Below are positions 1 through 8,281 of a stretch of DNA of 64,000 nucleotides, piece by piece. Both the position numbers and the translations under genes were made by a program. The notes below the pieces were generated by a model. It worked only from the letters and a program-made list of their open reading frames with translations, did not search any database and had not been told where the DNA came from. Within the stretch, counting starts at the first letter, position 1. Every line of letters begins with the position of its first letter. Origin of the DNA: Pseudomonas jessenii (GTDB lineage: Bacteria; Pseudomonadota; Gammaproteobacteria; Pseudomonadales; Pseudomonadaceae); contig NZ_NIWT01000008.1 of the NCBI RefSeq assembly GCF_002236115.1, forward strand, positions 62,001 through 126,000, in the 5' to 3' direction.

Positions 1-194
1 TTGACCAGTTGCGCCAACAGTTTCTCACGCAACAGTCCGCGCCCCGACACGGATAGCCGCGCTTCTTTTTCCAGGGCGTCAGCCAGCACCACCAGGCCCT
101 GGCGAAAATCGCCGGGGCCGAAATCGTCGAGGCCGCCCGCACGTACGCAAGCTTCAGCCAGCAAGGTATCCAGGGCGAAGTCATTGGCACTCAT
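1..194 (-). CDS. Sulfotransferase family protein, N-terminal part (cut by window edge)
   Basis: The reading frame starts at an ATG on the minus strand and runs off the left edge, giving about 64 residues (MSANDFALDTLLAEACV...). The segment with GLDDFGPGDFRQGL, followed by a helical stretch rich in Leu, Glu and Arg, is the usual N-terminal lead-in of bacterial sulfotransferase-family proteins that use PAPS. The catalytic PAPS-binding motifs lie outside the window, so the assignment rests on the lead-in only. Its ATG overlaps the stop of the DUF1214 gene as ATGA, so the two genes are translationally coupled. The nearby cysD and cysNC genes would supply PAPS, which supports the call. Confidence 0.68.
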   Translation of the reverse strand, partial: MSANDFALDTLLAEACVRAGGLDDFGPGDFRQGLVVLADALEKEARLSVSGRGLLREKLLAQLV

Positions 195-1306
195 CGCACA
201 AGCTCCTTCAGATCATTGAGTTTGACCACGCGTGTCGTTGGCTGTACCGGCTGCTTTGCTCCCACCCATCGCAGGCAGAGGGTGCCATGGGGATGGCCGG
301 CAGTTTCCAGCCAGTTCGCCAGACCGGGGTCAACGCAGCAGAGGATCATGCGCAAGCGGCCATTCGCCTCCAGTTGCGCCGACTGTTTGTTCAGACAGAT
401 ACGGTGGTAGCGGTAGTCGAGCGACTCCATCCAGTAGTTGTTGATCTGCACATTCCAGAAATCGCAGTCGGGCACCTGATCGACCTCGATCAGCAATGCC
501 TCGTCATCCGCCAGAGCCCAGTAGGAGTGGTAATAGAAAATGTTCGGGTCGCCCCCCACCGACTGGCACAGTGCCTGGTCGGCGGCGGGCAGTTGATTGG
601 TGTGCTTCTGATAACCCTGAGCCCAGTCGGCGAACAACCGCGCGGTGTTCTCGACGAAACTTCCCACCCGCTGCAGGCTTTGTTGCAAGCGCGGTGCATT
701 CAGCGGTTCGGGTGTCTGGCGGGCATTGAGGCGTTCAATGCGCAGTTGCGCCGGCTGCTCGCTGCTACGGTCCAGAAAGGTTTGGCGGACAATCAAGGCA
801 TTGCTCTGCGGTTCGAGCCGCAGCCAGTTACCGATGCCGGGTGGATGCTGGCTGAGGATGATTTCGAAGTTGCCTTCGGCATCCGACTGCAACATGCCTG
901 CATCGAGAAAACCGGTCTGGATCATCTTGCCATCCGTCTCGTAGCCCCCCTTCTGGGAACCGAAACTGAGGTAGGCAACACTGCCGCGCTGGCCGCTGAC
1001 CCGATACTCGTGCGCGCCGTTGAGGCGCGCATAGCTATACAGATTATCGGGGTTGTCGGCGCCAATTTTCGCGGTTTCATGGGAGGGGGTGATGAAGCCC
1101 GGGAAGTCCGGATCGGCAAATTCCAGGTGCATTTCCAGTGCAATGCGCAGCAAACGCGTGAGATAGCGAAATCCTTCGGCGCGGGTCTGCACATCGGCCG
1201 GAGCCTCGGCGCGCAATATTTGCTCGCCGCTACGCCGCAGTTGCTCGCAGAAGAGGTTCCAGCTTTCGCCGCTGAGCACCTCCTGATCAATCCTGTCTGT
1301 AACCAT
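191..1306 (-). CDS. DUF1214 domain-containing protein
   Basis: A protein of 371 residues. The start is the ATG in MVTDRIDQEV, preceded by GAGGAG at about 7 bases; a longer upstream extension of the frame has no ribosome site. The C-terminal half, with YYHSYWALADDEALLIE and FWNVQINNYWMESLDY, matches the DUF1214 domain, which has no established enzymatic role. No signal peptide is seen. It is the first gene of a unit that continues into the sulfotransferase, and it diverges from the SRPBCC gene across a control region holding two copies of an 18-bp palindrome. A role in handling the sulfated product or its acceptor is inference from context. Confidence 0.82.
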   Translation of the reverse strand: MVTDRIDQEVLSGESWNLFCEQLRRSGEQILRAEAPADVQTRAEGFRYLTRLLRIALEMHLEFADPDFPGFITPSHETAKIGADNPDNLYSYARLNGAHEYRVSGQRGSVAYLSFGSQKGGYETDGKMIQTGFLDAGMLQSDAEGNFEIILSQHPPGIGNWLRLEPQSNALIVRQTFLDRSSEQPAQLRIERLNARQTPEPLNAPRLQQSLQRVGSFVENTARLFADWAQGYQKHTNQLPAADQALCQSVGGDPNIFYYHSYWALADDEALLIEVDQVPDCDFWNVQINNYWMESLDYRYHRICLNKQSAQLEANGRLRMILCCVDPGLANWLETAGHPHGTLCLRWVGAKQPVQPTTRVVKLNDLKELVR

Positions 1307-1375
1307 GTCGGTCTCCTCTGTTGGCGGAAAGCCCGCCGCTGCCAGTGACCTTAGGGAGCACCCCCTTGCCGATTC

Positions 1376-1393
1376 TTCGTCCAAGCGGACTAA
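1376..1393. promoter_or_regulatory. 18-bp palindrome copy A (candidate operator)
   Basis: Sequence TTCGTCCAAGCGGACTAA, a dyad centred between the divergent DUF1214 and SRPBCC genes, about 78 bases upstream of the DUF1214 start. It matches three other copies in the cluster; the consensus is YTMGTCCAARCGGACGAD. The cluster's LuxR protein is the obvious candidate ligand, by inference. Confidence 0.6.
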
Positions 1394-1401
1394 ATCGCCT
1401 G

Positions 1402-1419
1402 CTAGTCCGCACGGACGAG
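1402..1419. promoter_or_regulatory. 18-bp palindrome copy B (candidate operator)
   Basis: Sequence CTAGTCCGCACGGACGAG, centred 26 bases from copy A and about 105 bases from both divergent start codons. The arms TAGTCCG and CGGACGA differ from perfect symmetry at one base pair. Confidence 0.6.
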
Positions 1420-1515
1420 GAGCCGTGCGCCGTGAGCGGCGAGGATCGCGCCTGAGCCCATGGCTTACTTCCCGCCGCAGTTCGTGGCGCGCAGTCATCC
1501 TCAGAGGAGTTACCC

Positions 1516-1986
1516 ATGACCGCAGAGAAAAATCTGGTTCGTTCAGTGACCGTGGACATCGCCGCACCGGCCGAATTTGTCTGGTCTGTACTGATCGACC
1601 TGGTGCGTTATCCGCAGTGGAACCCCTACACCGTCAAGGTCGAGTCCAGCTTGCGACTGGGCGAACCGGTCAATCTGTTTCTGCCCGATCCGGGACGACC
1701 TGGTGAACTGCTGCACGTGATCGAGTACCTGGCTGACTTCGAACCCCACCGGTTACTCGCCTGGGAGATGTATGCCAACGCCGACAATCCCGACGCTGCC
1801 CGTCGCGAGCAGCACATCGAGCCCACCGGCGCGGCCAGTTGCCGCTACCACACCACCGACCAGTTCCTCGGCGCCACCGCCGACCAGGTCATGACCGATC
1901 ATGGCGCTTGGGTCAAACAAGGGTTCGATGCCGTTGCCCACGCCCTCAAGATCCGTGTCGAGACGCTGTACGCGTCCGTCGCGTGA
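1516..1986 (+). CDS. SRPBCC family protein (START/Bet v1-like fold)
   Basis: A protein of 156 residues, preceded by GAGGAG at about 6 bases. The N-terminus (SVTVDIAAPAEFVWSVLIDL, then YPQWNPYT) is the signature of SRPBCC proteins, which bind hydrophobic ligands in a deep pocket. The family includes cyclases, lipid-binding proteins and proteins of unknown role. It faces away from the DUF1214 and sulfotransferase genes and is followed after about 110 bases by cysD. With the sulfotransferase it suggests a hydrophobic acceptor, but the substrate cannot be read from sequence. Confidence 0.85.
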   Translation: MTAEKNLVRSVTVDIAAPAEFVWSVLIDLVRYPQWNPYTVKVESSLRLGEPVNLFLPDPGRPGELLHVIEYLADFEPHRLLAWEMYANADNPDAARREQHIEPTGAASCRYHTTDQFLGATADQVMTDHGAWVKQGFDAVAHALKIRVETLYASVA

Positions 1987-1995
1987 CCTGCAGCT

Positions 1996-2035
1996 GCCGG
2001 CGCCTCTTCGTCCAAGCAGACGAAGAAGTGCCGGC
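1996..2035 (+). promoter_or_regulatory. Extended hairpin holding palindrome copy C, upstream of cysD
   Basis: Outer arms GCCGGC/GCCGGC flank a perfect inner inverted repeat TCTTCGTC/GACGAAGA. The core at 2007..2024 (TTCGTCCAAGCAGACGAA) is copy C of the cluster's 18-bp palindrome and lies about 83 bases before the cysD start. No T-run follows, so it is better read as an operator than a terminator. Confidence 0.55.
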
Positions 2036-2098
2036 GGTGCTTTACCTACCGTGGTGTTCAGCCGGCGCCAATCCCGGCAGAACTCGAGGAGGTATTCG

Positions 2099-2995
2099 AT
2101 GTTGACTCATCTGCAATGGCTGGAAGCGGAAAGCATCCAGATCATCCGTGAAGTGGTGGCCGAGTGTGAAAACCCGGTGATGCTCTACTCCATCGGCAAG
2201 GACAGCGCGGTCATGCTGCACTTGGCGATGAAAGCCTTCGCCCCGGGCAAGCCGCCCTTCCCCCTGCTGCACGTGGACACCACCTGGAAGTTTCGCGAAA
2301 TGATCGCCTTTCGCGACCAGACCGCCGAACGCCTGGGCCTGGAACTGCTGGTGCACATCAACCCCGAAGGCGTGGAAAAGGCCATCGACCCTTTCATCCA
2401 CGGCTCGGCCTTGCACACCGATGTGTGGAAGACCCAGGGCCTGAAGCAGGCCCTGGACCACTACGGTTTCGATGCCGCGTTCGGCGGCGCCCGGCGCGAC
2501 GAGGAAAAGTCGCGGGCCAAGGAGCGGGTGTTTTCGCTGCGCTCCGAGCAGCACCGCTGGGACCCCAAGCAGCAGCGCCCGGAGCTCTGGCACCTGTACA
2601 ACACACGCAAGCGCAAGGGTGAAAGCCTGCGGGTGTTCCCGCTGTCGAACTGGACCGAGCTGGACATCTGGCAATACATCTACCTGGAACAGATCCCCAT
2701 CGTGCCCTTGTACTTCGCCAAGGAGCGCCCGGTGGTACGCCGTGACGGCACGCTGATCATGGTCGACGACGAGCGCCTGCCGCTGCTGCCGGGAGAAACC
2801 CCGGAACTGCGCAAGGTGCGCTTCCGCACCCTGGGCTGCTACCCGTTGACCGGCGCCATCGACAGTGACGCCGACAACCTGCCGGCGATCATCGGCGAAA
2901 TGCTGGTCAGCCGCACCTCGGAACGCCAGGGCCGCCTGATCGACAGCGACTCGGCGGGCTCCATGGAGAAGAAAAAACAAGAGGGGTATTTCTGA
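2099..2995 (+). CDS. cysD: Sulfate adenylyltransferase small subunit
   Basis: CysD with CysN makes adenosine 5'-phosphosulfate from ATP and sulfate. The 298-residue length is normal for CysD. The PP-loop SIGKDS (31-36) binds ATP, the segment GGARRDEEKSRAKER is the family core, and the C-terminus carries SAGSMEKKKQEGYF, typical of CysD. The start at MLTHLQ is chosen because GAGGAGG lies 6 bases upstream; the frame is open further upstream but without support. The stop overlaps the cysNC start as TGATG. In this setting it probably feeds the adjacent sulfotransferase with PAPS, although cysteine synthesis cannot be excluded since no other cys gene is visible. Confidence 0.95.
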   Translation: MLTHLQWLEAESIQIIREVVAECENPVMLYSIGKDSAVMLHLAMKAFAPGKPPFPLLHVDTTWKFREMIAFRDQTAERLGLELLVHINPEGVEKAIDPFIHGSALHTDVWKTQGLKQALDHYGFDAAFGGARRDEEKSRAKERVFSLRSEQHRWDPKQQRPELWHLYNTRKRKGESLRVFPLSNWTELDIWQYIYLEQIPIVPLYFAKERPVVRRDGTLIMVDDERLPLLPGETPELRKVRFRTLGCYPLTGAIDSDADNLPAIIGEMLVSRTSERQGRLIDSDSAGSMEKKKQEGYF

Positions 2996-4887
2996 TGAAC
3001 GCAATCACCGACGCACGCAATGGCGACTTGACGCCCTACCTGCAACAACAGCAGAACAAGCAGCTGCTGCGCTTCATCACCTGTGGCAGTGTCGACGACG
3101 GCAAGAGCACCCTGATCGGCCGACTGCTGTATGAATCCAAGGTATTGTTCGAGGACCAGCTTGGCCAGCTCGAAGCCGACTCGAAAAAGCTCGGCACCCA
3201 GGGTGACGAACTGGATTTCGCCCTGCTGGTCGACGGCCTGAGCGCCGAGCGCGAGCAAGGCATCACCATCGATGTGGCTTATCGCTTCTTTGCCACCGAC
3301 AAGCGCAAGTTCATCGTCGCCGACACCCCCGGCCACGAACAGTACACCCGCAACATGGTCACCGGCGCGTCCACCGCCGACCTGGCGGTGATCCTCATCG
3401 ACGCCCGCCAGGGCTTGCTGACCCAGACCCGCCGGCACAGTTACCTGGTGTCGCTGCTGGGCATCCGCAAGGTGGTGGTGGCAATCAACAAGCTCGACCT
3501 GGTGGACTATTCCCAGGCGGTGTTCGAGCGCATCGAAGCCGAGTATCGCGCCTTCGCCGCACAGATCGGCCTGCAGGATATCCAGTGCATCCCGCTGTCG
3601 GCGCTGCGCGGCGACAACATGCTCCAGGCCAGCCCCAACACGCCCTGGTACCAGGGCCCGAGCCTGCTTGCCTACCTTGAAGACGTACCGCTGGAGCAGG
3701 ACCGGCAGAGCCAGGCGGCGTTCCGTCTGCCGGTGCAGTGGGTGAACCGGCCGAACCTGGATTTTCGTGGCTATTGCGGCAACGTCGTGGCCGGCAGCGT
3801 GCGCGTCGGCGAGCGCATCCGCGTGCTGCCCTCGGGCCAGCAGAGCGAGATCACCGGCATCCTTGGCAGCGCCGGGGAGCAGCAGCAAGCCCTGTGCGGC
3901 CAGGCCGTGACCCTGACCCTCAAGGACGAGATCGATATCAGCCGCGGCGACCTGATCGCCCTGGCCGACACCCCGCCGGCGGTGGCCGACCAGTTCGAAG
4001 CGACCCTGGTCTGGATGGACGAACAACCCCTGCTGCCGGGGCGCCCGTACCTGATGAAGATCGGTTGCCGCACCGTCGGCATGAGCTGCGCCAACCTCAA
4101 GCACCGGGTCGATGTGAATAGCCTCGAGCACCTGGCGGCCAAGACCCTGGAGCTGAACGGCATTGGCGTATGCAACCTGCACCTGGACCGGCCCATCGCC
4201 TTCGATGCTTATGCCGACAACCGCGATACCGGGGGCTTTATCGTTATCGACCGCCTGAGCAATCGCACGGTCGGTGCCGGCATGCTGCACTTCGCCTTGC
4301 GTCGTGCGCAGAACGTGCACTGGCAGGCCATCGACGTCAACCGCGAGGCTCACGCCGCGCTCAAGGGCCAGTCGCCACGGGTGCTGTGGTTTACCGGTTT
4401 GTCCGGCGCGGGTAAATCGACCATCGCCAACCTGGTCGAGCGCAAGCTGCATGCCCTGGGCCGGCACACCTATCTGCTCGACGGCGACAACGTGCGCCAC
4501 GGCCTGAACCGCGACCTGGGCTTTACCGAAGCCGACCGGGTGGAAAACATCCGCCGGGTCGCGGAGGTGGCCAGGCTGATGCTCGATGCCGGACTGATCA
4601 CCCTGGTCTCGTTCATCTCGCCGTTCCGGGCCGAGCGTGACATGGCCCGCAGCCTGGCCGGTGACGGCAACTTCCTCGAGATCTTCATCGATGCGCCGCT
4701 GGCCCTGGCCGAGCAGCGCGACCCCAAGGGCCTGTACCTCAAAGCCCGGCGCGGTGAGCTGAAGAACTTCACCGGCATCGACTCGCCCTACCAGCCGCCA
4801 GTGGCGCCGGATATCCATATCGACACCCGGCACGAGTCTGCCGAGGCCGCCGCCGAACGCATAGTCGAAGCCCTGCTGGCGCTGTAA
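2995..4887 (+). CDS. cysNC: Bifunctional sulfate adenylyltransferase large subunit / APS kinase
   Basis: A 630-residue fusion. Residues 1 to about 440 are the CysN GTPase (P-loop GSVDDGKST at 31-39, DTPGHEQYTRNM, NKLDLVD), which drives APS synthesis with CysD. From about 455 on is the CysC APS kinase, with P-loop GLSGAGKS at 468-475 and the SFISPF motif (Ser542), which phosphorylates APS to PAPS. The CysC half gives the product directly needed by sulfotransferases. It overlaps cysD and is followed by a strong hairpin and the cluster regulator. Confidence 0.96.
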   Translation: MNAITDARNGDLTPYLQQQQNKQLLRFITCGSVDDGKSTLIGRLLYESKVLFEDQLGQLEADSKKLGTQGDELDFALLVDGLSAEREQGITIDVAYRFFATDKRKFIVADTPGHEQYTRNMVTGASTADLAVILIDARQGLLTQTRRHSYLVSLLGIRKVVVAINKLDLVDYSQAVFERIEAEYRAFAAQIGLQDIQCIPLSALRGDNMLQASPNTPWYQGPSLLAYLEDVPLEQDRQSQAAFRLPVQWVNRPNLDFRGYCGNVVAGSVRVGERIRVLPSGQQSEITGILGSAGEQQQALCGQAVTLTLKDEIDISRGDLIALADTPPAVADQFEATLVWMDEQPLLPGRPYLMKIGCRTVGMSCANLKHRVDVNSLEHLAAKTLELNGIGVCNLHLDRPIAFDAYADNRDTGGFIVIDRLSNRTVGAGMLHFALRRAQNVHWQAIDVNREAHAALKGQSPRVLWFTGLSGAGKSTIANLVERKLHALGRHTYLLDGDNVRHGLNRDLGFTEADRVENIRRVAEVARLMLDAGLITLVSFISPFRAERDMARSLAGDGNFLEIFIDAPLALAEQRDPKGLYLKARRGELKNFTGIDSPYQPPVAPDIHIDTRHESAEAAAERIVEALLAL

Positions 4888-4895
4888 GAGCTACC

Positions 4896-4930
4896 GGGCG
4901 CAGCCTGCCCCTTGGGCATGCGCTGCGCCC
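4896..4930 (+). terminator. Nested GC-rich hairpin after cysNC
   Basis: Outer arms GGGCGCAGC/GCTGCGCCC enclose an inner hairpin TGCCC-CTT-GGGCA, starting 9 bases after the cysNC stop. There is no U-tract, so it may be a weak terminator, an mRNA-stabilising end or an attenuator before the LuxR gene. Confidence 0.4.
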
Positions 4931-4938
4931 GTCAGTGC

Positions 4939-4956
4939 CTAGGCCAAACGGACGAT
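4939..4956. promoter_or_regulatory. 18-bp palindrome copy D upstream of the LuxR gene
   Basis: Sequence CTAGGCCAAACGGACGAT, centred 69 bases before the LuxR-family gene. It shares the ACGGACGA half with copy B and the CCAA centre with copies A and C. Its position suggests autoregulation. Confidence 0.5.
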
Positions 4957-5016
4957 TTTGCCGCCATGACCCCGGTCGATACTCGCCCATGACAACACGC
5001 AGCCAAAGAGGCGCGC

Positions 5017-6189
5017 ATGACCCTGCCCTTTTCCACCTGCCCGGACCTGCACGCCAGCATCGACATCCCCTCTGCCGAGCTCAGCAACCTGCTCGGGTTG
5101 GTCTACCACGGCACGCTGGAGCCCACGCCCTGGGCCAGTTTGCTGGAAGCCCTGCGCCAGCGATTCGACGCCAGCTTCTTCACCCTGGTGCTGCGCAACC
5201 CCGACCATGAACGCCCCGGGCTGATCGTCAATGCCTCGGTGCATGGCGCGCTGTTGCCCGGCGAGCCCTCTTACAGCGAACACTTCTATTCGATCTGCCC
5301 GTTCCTCGACTGGCCCGCGGACCAGGTGGCCAGTGCCGACCAGGTGCTGGGCACGGAGGCCTGGCTGGCCCATGATTTCTACCGCAACTACCTGCACCCC
5401 CTGGACCTGCGCGATGTGCTGGTGGCCAACATGCGCACCGCCGCCGGCATGCACTGCGCGCTGTTCGCCTGCCGCGACCACGCCAGCGAAGCGTTCACCC
5501 CGGCGCAGATCAACCTGATCCGCCTGTTGCTGCCGCACCTGCAACAGGCGGTGGACCTGCACTCGGCGGTGGATCAACTGGATGCCGAACGCCAGCTCTA
5601 CGCGGCAACCATCGACCGCCTGATGGTGGGCACGGCCATCCTCGACGAGAACGGCCGGATGATGCGCTGCAACCGTGCCGCCCAGCGCCTGTTCGACAGC
5701 CATGACGGTCTGGAGTGCAAGCACGACAAGCTCTGTGCCTTCGCCAACCATGAGAACCGCACACTGCAGCAGGCCATCCAGGCCGTGTTGAAACAACGCC
5801 CCCGCGGCCTCGACGACCTGCAAGTCCTGACCCTGTCGCGGCCCAGCGGTGAGATGCCGCTGAACCTGCTGCTGCGCCCGATTGCCATGAACTACCAGAC
5901 CCACAACAGCGCCCGACGCCCGGCAGTGGTGGTGTTCATCCGCGATCCCGCCGACTCGCCACAAGCCTCGCGTGACCTGCTGCGTAGCCTGTTCCAACTG
6001 ACCCGCACGGAAACCGAAGTGGCCATGCTGGTCATGGACGGCCAGACCCTCGATGAGACAGCCGAGTCACTCGGGGTTTCGCGCAACACCGTGCGCGCTC
6101 ACTTGCGCGGTGTATTCGCCAAGACTGGCGCCACGCGCCAGGCGCAACTGGTCAAGACCTTGCTCAATAGCGTGGCGTCGTTGGGGTAG
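5017..6189 (+). CDS. LuxR-family transcriptional regulator with N-terminal sensory region
   Basis: A protein of 390 residues. Residues 325-385 form a LuxR/GerE helix-turn-helix (LTRTETEVAMLVMDG, then LGVSRNTVRAHLRGVFAKTGA). The first 300 residues include a PAS-like segment (LYAATIDRLMVGTAILDENGRM). No receiver domain with phosphoacceptor Asp and no AHL-binding domain is recognisable. The start is preceded by AAAGAGG. It lies directly after cysNC and a copy of the repeated palindrome sits in its leader, so it is the likely regulator of the sulfotransfer cluster. The signal is unknown. Confidence 0.88.
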   Translation: MTLPFSTCPDLHASIDIPSAELSNLLGLVYHGTLEPTPWASLLEALRQRFDASFFTLVLRNPDHERPGLIVNASVHGALLPGEPSYSEHFYSICPFLDWPADQVASADQVLGTEAWLAHDFYRNYLHPLDLRDVLVANMRTAAGMHCALFACRDHASEAFTPAQINLIRLLLPHLQQAVDLHSAVDQLDAERQLYAATIDRLMVGTAILDENGRMMRCNRAAQRLFDSHDGLECKHDKLCAFANHENRTLQQAIQAVLKQRPRGLDDLQVLTLSRPSGEMPLNLLLRPIAMNYQTHNSARRPAVVVFIRDPADSPQASRDLLRSLFQLTRTETEVAMLVMDGQTLDETAESLGVSRNTVRAHLRGVFAKTGATRQAQLVKTLLNSVASLG

Positions 6190-6203
6190 CTATCTTCATA
6201 AAC

Positions 6204-6968
6204 TCAACCGCGCACCAGGTAGGCCCCCGGGGGAACCCGATGTCGCAGCTTCTTGCATTTGCCGGGTGCGGGCTGATGCCCCGCCGGGCGATCAGGAAAC
6301 CAGATTCGGCATTTGCCCGGACGCGGCATATGGCCGCGGGGAATCTCGACCTCAGCGTACGCCCGCTCTGGCTCGACATTAGTCATTTGTAATTTTCCTT
6401 CGGGCCCGGCTCTGCCAGCCGACGGCGCATCCAGCCCCCGATATGCCTCTGCGCGAGCCAAGTTGCCAGCGTCGTTCCCAGTGTCCGGAGTGGATTGTTC
6501 AGCAACGGCCATTTCCGCTTCGCGACGCCTTTGGGCCTCCTCCTCCAGCCCCTTCTGTACTGCGACCAAGTCCTCTTTTGCATTGGGTGGGGTACCCGAA
6601 GACTGGGCCTGCTGCGCCGCCTGGATCAATTGGAAGTTGCGGTTGCGTAGCTCGACGTTGCGACCAACCCGTATGTTCGAGCGCGCCGCCAGGGTTTCAG
6701 CCTGCTGGTACTGCCCCTGCTGAAGGCGCAACACACCCAGGTAATGCAACGTCGCGGGATTGTTCGGCTGGATATGCAGGGCACGCTCCAGCGTGGCGGC
6801 GGCCTGGTCCAGTTGGCCATTTTCATACTGGCGCGAGGCGGTTTCGATCAAGGTGGTTGATGCGCTGTTACTCTGCGCCGGCGCGCTTCGTTCGGCAGCA
6901 ACCGAACAAAGCGACGGGACAGCGCAGAACACCAGGATGAGGCCCGGCAGAAAACTCTTGGTTGGCAT
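6204..6968 (-). CDS. Secreted tetratricopeptide-repeat protein with PGKC C-terminal motifs
   Basis: A protein of 254 residues if it starts at MPTKSFLPGLILVF, which gives a clean signal peptide ending near CSVAAE; no good ribosome site is visible and a longer frame exists. TPR-like repeats follow (QYENGQLDQAAATLERAL, TLHYLGVLRLQQGQYQQAE), then a Gln/Glu-rich helix. The C-terminal 45 residues contain the motif GHMPRPGKCRIWFP and a second partial copy GHQPAPGKC. I know related Pro-Gly-Cys tails from secreted proteins of unknown function. It converges on the LuxR gene with a 14-base gap. Confidence 0.72.
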   Translation of the reverse strand: MPTKSFLPGLILVFCAVPSLCSVAAERSAPAQSNSASTTLIETASRQYENGQLDQAAATLERALHIQPNNPATLHYLGVLRLQQGQYQQAETLAARSNIRVGRNVELRNRNFQLIQAAQQAQSSGTPPNAKEDLVAVQKGLEEEAQRRREAEMAVAEQSTPDTGNDAGNLARAEAYRGLDAPSAGRAGPEGKLQMTNVEPERAYAEVEIPRGHMPRPGKCRIWFPDRPAGHQPAPGKCKKLRHRVPPGAYLVRG

Positions 6969-7284
6969 CAGGGGGCGGACTCGACTGAATTCAAACGGCA
7001 CTGCCGTAAAACAGGCCACAACGCTGCTCGGCATTTGCGAAACAGGGCCGCTATTGACCTGGCCAATACCCTGAAGTTCCTGCTGCAACGACCGTTGCGA
7101 CCAGTACCATTTTTTACCACCCCAACATCCAGGCACGATCTGTTGCTGTTCTTCACGCAGGGCGCAAAACGGACAAGAGCCGTCGTTCAGGACAGTACAA
7201 ACGGCTGACTTTTCACTCTGGCGAAGAAGAGTGAATGAGATATCTTGTCGAGCTGTCGATACGCTCAACATTCCAAGGAAGCCA

Positions 7285-8169
7285 ATGCTCAGTTCACTCG
7301 TATCAAATGGTCAGCCACAAACGCCTGACCGGTTAGAACTGATGGCCCCCTGGTGGAGTTTTACGAAAACAGTCCTGGCTGCGACAGCCCTGTCGTTGGT
7401 ACGTGACGGGCTCATCGGACTGGACGACCCAATTTCTGATCAGCCTTTCACGTTACGCCAGCTACTGCGGCATGAAGCAGGCCTGGCCGATTACGGTGAA
7501 CTTGCGGAGTACCACGCCGCTGTTACGAACAGTGAGCCAGCCTGGTCGGCAGATGAAATGATGCAACGCCTTGACGGTGCTCGACTTCGATGCAATCCCG
7601 GAACCGATTGGCATTACTCGAATGTTGGCTACTTGCTCATCGGCAGGCTTATTGAACGGCTAACTGATCTGACGCTTGATGATGCGGTGACTCAACGTGC
7701 ACTTACTCCTCTGGGCCTGTCGAACGTTCGCTTTGCTAAAACGCGAGCAGACTTACAAAAGACCCATCTTGGAAGCACCTCGAATTATGACCCCGCGTGG
7801 GTCTATCATGGCTTGCTGATCGGCCCAATTTCCCAAGCAGCGCTATTTCTGGATCGACTCCTCTGCGGTGAACTGCTCTCCACGGGCTTGCTCCAGGAAA
7901 TGCAGACAGCACGAACATTGGGCGGCCCGATTCCCGGGCGCCCATGGATCATTCCGGGCTATGGCCTAGGTGTGATGCAAGGGTCGATTGACGGCGGACA
8001 TTCCCTATGCGGGCACACAGGCTGCGGGCCAGGCAGTGTCATTGCTGTCTACCGTATCCGCGACGGCGACGCATCGGCTTGTTGCGCTGTTTTTGAAGCG
8101 GGTGCCAGTGAAGGTGCCGTCGAAGCCATCGCTGTGAGACAGCTGATGCAAGTTATGCGCGGTGGCTGA
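7285..8169 (+). CDS. Serine hydrolase of the beta-lactamase / penicillin-binding protein family
   Basis: A protein of 294 residues; the ATG of MLSSLVSNGQ is chosen because AAGGAAG precedes it. The three family motifs are present: SFTK (Ser25, Lys28), YSN (111-113) and HTG (244-246). This class includes class C beta-lactamases, esterases and D-aminopeptidases; the substrate cannot be read. No signal peptide is evident, and only about 24 residues precede the catalytic Ser, so the N-terminus is short for the family. It diverges from the TPR gene. Confidence 0.87.
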   Translation: MLSSLVSNGQPQTPDRLELMAPWWSFTKTVLAATALSLVRDGLIGLDDPISDQPFTLRQLLRHEAGLADYGELAEYHAAVTNSEPAWSADEMMQRLDGARLRCNPGTDWHYSNVGYLLIGRLIERLTDLTLDDAVTQRALTPLGLSNVRFAKTRADLQKTHLGSTSNYDPAWVYHGLLIGPISQAALFLDRLLCGELLSTGLLQEMQTARTLGGPIPGRPWIIPGYGLGVMQGSIDGGHSLCGHTGCGPGSVIAVYRIRDGDASACCAVFEAGASEGAVEAIAVRQLMQVMRGG

Positions 8170-8281
8170 AGACGGCTAAGTCCTTTTGGCGTCGACCTCA
8201 TGATTCGCCGGATGACCGCTTCACGCCCTGAGGAAGTCAGTCAACCAAAAATCGTCAGGCGTATTCAACGGAACATTCCAT

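Noticed and set aside
1996..2035. Hairpin upstream of cysD as a rho-independent terminator
   Set aside because: No T-run follows, and its core matches three other palindromes that lie in promoter regions.
2839..4833. 664-codon minus-strand frame opposite cysNC
   Set aside because: Shadow of the GC-rich cysNC gene; low-complexity Gly/Ala/His/Gln composition and no family.
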